From Diorhabda sublineata (Eukaryota > Arthropoda > Insecta > Coleoptera > Chrysomelidae), in the NCBI RefSeq assembly GCF_026230105.1, contig NC_079474.1:28038294-28102293 (forward strand): a stretch of DNA of 64,000 bases. Direction: 5' to 3'. The notes under the pieces were generated by a model. The model was not told the origin of the DNA. It did no database searches and saw only the letters and a list, made by a program, of their open reading frames with translations. The position numbers were made by a program, and so were the translations under genes. This document shows, piece after piece, positions 59,770 through 64,000 of this stretch. The stretch's first letter is position 1. Every line of letters begins with the position of its first letter.

Positions 59770-60500
59770 AAATAATAAAATCTATGTTAAAGATTTAACT
59801 TTGTTATAAGCGATTTAACTGAATCAGTTGAGAATGTGGATAAGTCGGGATACTTTTCGGCCAGAAAAACCACATGAATATTACCAAACTCGTATATTCA
59901 AACATACCGTGTGATTACTGAAACAATGTACGAAGAAAAAGACCTGAAAATTTCCCTACGGCTATCTTCTTTATCGTGACAAAGTGCCGTGTCACAAGTC
60001 CGTTTTCTTTCCACATTGTCCACATTCGCCTTAATTATCAGATTTCTAAAAATTACAAAAAATGTTTTAATACAATTCCTGACATTAATAATGGCACGAC
60101 AGAGTCGTAGCCATTCCGTAAAACGGCTTCCAAAAATACTTCTAGGTATGGATTTATCAATAGGATAAGTTCATTGTTACCGAAGGGACTATGAAAATTA
60201 CTCGTTCAGAAAAGCGATGTGAAAATATTGAAAAAGTCTTATCTTCTAATCCACACATTCGTATAAATGTTACTTGGAGCAGAGTCGATGGGGATAAAAA
60301 TGTGAAACGCTCTTTCGTCGCTTCGTAACGGTTTGACACCAAAGCTCAGATTCGGATTGCCTCGAGTTTTTATATCGGGGTATGTTCCACTTGCTCCCGG
60401 CAACATGAGTGAAGAAAATAAAATACTCCAAGGGTCATTATGGTGATGACCAATACGCTGAAGTCAGTTGAACAGATTTTACTTGCCCTCCTGGATTGGT
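59770..60500. other. Intergenic stretch
   Basis: No gene or element recognised. A 61-codon minus frame at 60157-60342 has no motif. Confidence 0.4.
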
Positions 60501-60504
60501 AACC

Positions 60505-61179
60505 TAGGTGCGAGAGCCGTTTTTTGTTCAACCTCCGATAGGTTATAAATAAAAGACAAGTTCACATGAAACTATAATTTTATTACCAAAATATTGAGAC
60601 ATTTGTCATATCTGTGGACAAGCTTTTCAATACCCTCTTCAATGAAAGTTGACGTTAATGTAGCCTAACCGTTCAGTAACAATAGAGTACAAAACAGAAT
60701 TTGGAACTTCTGGAAATTCCGTAGACAAAGCAGTAATGGTGAATCTGCGTTTTTCTTTAAACATTCTGTCAACTCGTTGAACCAGGTTATCTGGAACGAC
60801 AGATTTGCGTTCTTGGCCCCCTTTATCATGCACATCATTACGGCCGTCTTTAAACTTTCGACACCATTTACGCACAACACCAATACTCATGAAGTTTTCC
60901 CCATACACACGATTCATTTTCCGAAGGATTTCTGCAGCACTATCGCCTTCAGCCTGAAGAAAACGAATCACATTTCGAAATTCACACTTGGCGGGAGCAT
61001 CAATAATGGCGGACATGTTTACGTGGCTGTAGCACAACGCCGACTGACACCTGACTGTCAACATTGGCGGAGTGTGTAGTGCGAGAACTTCGCAATTGTC
61101 TACTGCGCATGCCCACTTTCTTCTGCCCGCATAGCGTCTGCACGGAGCGATCGGAGGTAGAAAAAAAAACGGCCCCCTA
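60505..61179 (-). mobile_element. Internally deleted mariner with TIRs and TA duplication, 671 bp
   Basis: GCCGTTTTTTGTTCAACCTC at the left and the reverse complement of the right end, GCCGTTTTTTTTTTCTACCT, followed in both by CCGAT, are terminal inverted repeats. TA lies just outside at 60505-60506 and 61178-61179. The transposase frame inside keeps only its two ends, so the element resembles the first step from a mariner towards a MITE. Confidence 0.85.
60560..61064 (-). pseudogene. Mariner transposase with DDD domain deleted
   Basis: Minus strand from 61064: an N-terminal HTH (FRNVIRFLQAEGDSAAEILR, MNRVYGENFMSIGVVRKWCR, KFKDGRNDVHDKGGQERKS) and a second helical region (LVQRVDRMFKEKRRFTITAL, FPEVPNSVLYSIVTERLGY). 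The frame then jumps to FIEEGIEKLVHRYDKCLNIL, the normal C-terminus. Everything from the HTH linker (after TERLGY) to the last 30 residues, including all catalytic Asp residues, is gone. Deletion occurred at about 60650. The HTH part has no stop codons, so a DNA-binding, non-catalytic protein is conceivable, though no expression evidence exists. Confidence 0.85.
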
Positions 61180-61204
61180 TTTTCTGCTAATGTTCCTTAA
61201 GCGG

Positions 61205-61550
61205 CCCCTAAACTCTACATAATATTGTACAATATATTTTTTTGTACAATAAGATTGAAAGGCGCTTAGAATCCAAACGATCAATTAAATTGCACAATAA
61301 ACAATCTGCTGCGCAATGTTTTCGTGTTTAGTCGAAGAATAGTGTTGATCCCGCGTGCACTGTGCGTAAAGGAACATTTAGCTGCTGCTTTAGTTGTGTT
61401 GACCCTACACAATGCAATGGAACAATATGGTGCAATAAAAATTAAACTCACTCAAACTTTTGTTCAACCATTGTGCAATCTTCAATATTAACCCTAAACG
61501 TCACAATTCGTAATATTGCGCAATAAAATTGTGAGGTACGGAGTCGTATA
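61205..61550. repeat. Cluster of TTGNRCAAT words, MITE-like
   Basis: TATTGTACAATAT (about 61226), TTGTACAAT, TTGCACAAT, TGCGCAATG, GTGCAATAAA, TTGTGCAATC and TATTGCGCAATAA are spread over 350 bases. The first and last words are in similar positions at the two ends, suggesting a small inverted-repeat element. Not proven. Confidence 0.35.
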
Positions 61551-61559
61551 AGAAAGCGA

Positions 61560-62450
61560 AACAACGGTTAACACAATTTTCTTCATTGAAAATCTGCTCC
61601 AGGTTTTATCTTTGCTGTAAATTGCGTGGTGGACGGTATGCTGGTTCTTCGAGAACGCATATCTTGAAAGTTTTTATCAAAAATTATATCTTAGACATAC
61701 TTTTGTAAAAGTTTGGAATTTCCATATCAAGTCGAGTTACTTGCAAAAATATTTATCAATGATAAGGTTCTGGAAATAATGATGAAATAAAACTTGTGTA
61801 ATCTATTCTCCCGACTATATACCGTCAGAAATATTGAATTACATTTCCCTGTAAACGTTACAACTAGTAGGGTTTTTTCATGTTCGTTACATGTAAAATA
61901 CAATTTCATTAACAAAATAAATGACCGTTTATTACCTTCTATTTCTCAACAAATAATCAATGTGTATTTCTTATTTACGCCGACAAATGAAGAATTTTAA
62001 CGCCATTCAATTACTACAGTCACCATTAACTGTTTGCATATAATAATGATGCTCTTCTCTATGATGTTTGTCACGGCCGCTAGCACGACGTCGAGTACAT
62101 TTATTACGAACTCTTGTCTCATGCCTATCTCAATACGAAGTACTTGAGTGAATTGTATAATATGCATTATGAATAATTTTTATACATTATAACCGTAAAC
62201 AATATTACTTGTGCCGGTCAAGACCACACATATTCTAATAGCTTGTGCAAGAAAAATTGAAAAGAACTCTCTAAGTATATATGTATACCTAATATTAAAT
62301 TTGAATTTCTATTATGCAAATTAAAATATATTGAAAAGTTGATAGTTTTTTATAAGAAACACTTATAAACACTATAAGAAAACTATTTTATGTACTGAAA
62401 GTTTACCTTCAGTCTCTGATGACGATCTCATGGTTATCGAAATGACCGTT
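61560..62450. other. Intergenic AT-rich stretch
   Basis: Nothing recognised. Frames at 61727-61915 (-) and 61794-62000 (+) overlap each other and show no motif. Confidence 0.4.
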
Positions 62451-62453
62451 AAG

Positions 62454-63152
62454 ATGCGCGTCCATTTGAGAGCCTTGTGTCGAGAGTTACTCTCAACAAA
62501 TTATCCATTTGATAAAAAATGATCTAGTGTGGTTATCTCGTGAGTGTCTCTAGGGAAACATGCATGTGCGTTTTCTGAAAGTTCTCTCAGAACTGTGTCC
62601 ACTATGCTTCTGCTAATAAGTTAAAAAACGTAAAATTTTGTCTAAACTAAAACTTGCAGCTGCACTACTAGTTCGGCAGGCAAATGTTAAGTGACAGATC
62701 TGCTCTAATTCAGTGGCTCCAAATTGAAAATTCTCAAGAATTTTGGAGTTTTTTGAGAAAAACCGAAGCATTTAAATCTTTTCTTTTTCGTCTTTTCTAG
62801 TTTCACACATAAATAAAACTAAGATATCTGATTTCGTAAATTATGTATGTATTCAACCATCTTCGTATTCCATAATACTTCATTAATTTCATATTGTAGG
62901 ACCAGTTTTTATTTGATGATATTTTCTTACCGACTCCCAAAAAATCACTCCCACTATTTTAATGCAGTTCGAATTTCGCGAGCTTCTCTCCACTAGTAAA
63001 GAAACGACATATACACTTGAGAACATCTCCACAAGTCTAGTCGCCGATAGCCGCGAGACAATCTCAGATATTTACCCTCGAGAGTGTGATCATTTTTTTG
63101 AAACAGTCTCGACAGCAGCTCCCAAGAGTATTAGTCTCAGATGGACACGCAT
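62454..63152. mobile_element. Candidate 700-bp element with short inverted ends
   Basis: ATGCGCGTCCATTTGAGA at the left and the reverse complement of the right end, ATGCGTGTCCATCTGAGA, match at 15 or 16 of 18, and TGTCGAGA recurs inward on both. The interior is rich in CTCGAGA and TCTC/GAGA words. No coding except a chance 68-codon frame (62962-63168). Target duplication not seen. Confidence 0.4.
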
Positions 63153-63161
63153 TTTTGTAGT

Positions 63162-63184
63162 GGTGTAGTGGTAGTGTGAACAGT
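63162..63184 (+). other. A-box-like motif, copy 2
   Basis: GGTGTAGTGGTAGTGTGAAC matches 31523-31545 at 21 of 23. Directly follows the right end of the 62.4-kb candidate element. Confidence 0.3.
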
Positions 63185-63329
63185 GTGTTGGATATAGGTA
63201 CTTCTACTGTATAACTAAATTATGAGAGAGAGATGATGATGGGACATTTTTTTAAGGAGTATGGAAGTTACAAGGAATGACGCTGATATAGGAAAAACTT
63301 CCTCTGTCAAGATAGGATTGTAGGAGGGT

Positions 63330-63640
63330 AGTGTAGTATAGCCTGAAATAATAGGAGCAAAAAAATACTATACGAATACTAATGATCGAAAAATTAGGAT
63401 TTAGAAGCAGGTTTTACCTAATGGTGAATCTTCTACATAAAAGTTTTCTCTTAAGTTTTGGCAAAATAGGTGACCTAAATAGTAGGAAGGGTGTTTTTGG
63501 CAAGGGAATTGTTTGATTCAATGGTGCGAATAATGTTCGGGCTTGTAGGTTATTTAATCAGCTCGAGATCTCAATATCGACATAAATGATCTTATTGGGT
63601 TCGAAACGGTTTTTATATTGGCAGTGCCTGAGGAACTAAA
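63330..63640 (+). repeat. Dispersed repeat, copy 2
   Basis: Same-orientation relative of 50935-51330, diverged but collinear. See that entry for shared words. Unknown class. Confidence 0.5.
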
Positions 63641-63842
63641 ATATTTTTAATAAACGCTTCTACCAGGAGTATGCGACAGGATCATATGACCTAGTCATAC
63701 ACCCTATATGCTAAAAGTAGATTTATATAAGGTCCTGTACACTGAAAAATTTTCCAAACAAGATTAAAGAAAAATAAATAAACAACAGAAATTATATATC
63801 AACAAAGTTAAATTTAACACCATCGACTCCACCACGGGTCCA

Positions 63843-64000
63843 CAGGGGTCTACGTTGGGCGTGGCAAAAAAGGGAATCCACAAACGTAAGCGGGGGTCCA
63901 TGAAAATATATTTGGTTTTGATAGTCAAGAACTAAAAGATTGGCTTGACTTCTCCTATCAATATAAGCAGATAATACTGTTACTTATAAAAACTTCCATA
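63843..64000 (+). mobile_element. Possible hAT-type end running off the window
   Basis: CAGGGGTCTACGTTGGGC recalls the CAGGGGTC start of several hAT transposons, followed by GGGGGTCCATGAAAATAT. The other end would be outside the window. Weak. Confidence 0.2.

Overview
The window looks like AT-rich, repeat-dense nuclear DNA from an arthropod, most likely an insect. The evidence is the low GC throughout, the absence of long open reading frames, GT-AG intron logic inside one element, insect-style core promoter motifs (TATA, TCAGT initiator, DPE), and the kinds of transposons present: irritans- and SETMAR-like mariners, RTE-like and jockey-like LINEs, and Crypton-like tyrosine recombinases. I recognise no intact host protein-coding gene. 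Nearly everything I can identify is a transposable element in some state of decay. The order (beetle versus other insect) is a guess I do not make formally.

Layout. 1-4.9 kb: an (AT)n microsatellite, one short orphan ORF and a fold-back at 2.5 kb. 4.95-7.45 kb: a 2.5 kb transposon with about 350-bp inverted repeats (element A) holding remnants of a gene with an N-terminal CxxC...CYK zinc-type motif and an acidic C-terminus, including a recognisable 111-bp intron. 8.0-8.9 kb: a mariner transposase relic split by a 396-bp PIF/Harbinger-like MITE with TTA target duplications. 11.7-13.0 kb: element D. 13.2-14.0 kb: a jockey-like reverse transcriptase relic with its FADD box. 14.95-16.65 kb: element E. 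16.84-18.48 kb: element C, carrying a nested 145-bp insertion with 28-bp target duplications; an unflanked copy lies at 14.4 kb. 22.3-22.6 kb: LINE tail. 24.2-24.5 kb: N-terminal half of a tyrosine recombinase. 24.8-25.2 and 25.9-26.3 kb: MITE-like elements. 26.4-28.8 kb: LINE RNase H, mariner and LINE C-terminal fragments. 31.5-32.3 kb: a well-formed core promoter, possibly an LTR. 33.2 kb: MITE. 37.0 and 40.8 kb: mariner-superfamily elements with TIRs. 38.8 and 42.6 kb: LINE fragments. 43.0 kb: MITE. 45.3-46.0 kb: recombinase catalytic domain. 46.1-47.4 kb: element B, a deleted relative of element A by protein. 48.8 kb: mariner relic. 54.7-55.0 kb: a third recombinase relic (C-terminal). 57.6 kb: SINE-like repeat. 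59.2-59.7 kb: 5'-truncated LINE with (GAA)n tail and target duplication. 60.5-61.2 kb: internally deleted mariner with TIRs and TA flanks. 62.4-64 kb: further repeats.

The most notable pattern is that the window holds three separate fragments of one Crypton-like tyrosine recombinase family, all on the minus strand and together sampling the whole protein, plus two long-TIR elements whose broken genes share the same zinc-type N-terminal architecture. None of the elements is intact, so they work together only as an archive of past transposition. Target duplications and nesting let some of the insertions be ordered in time.
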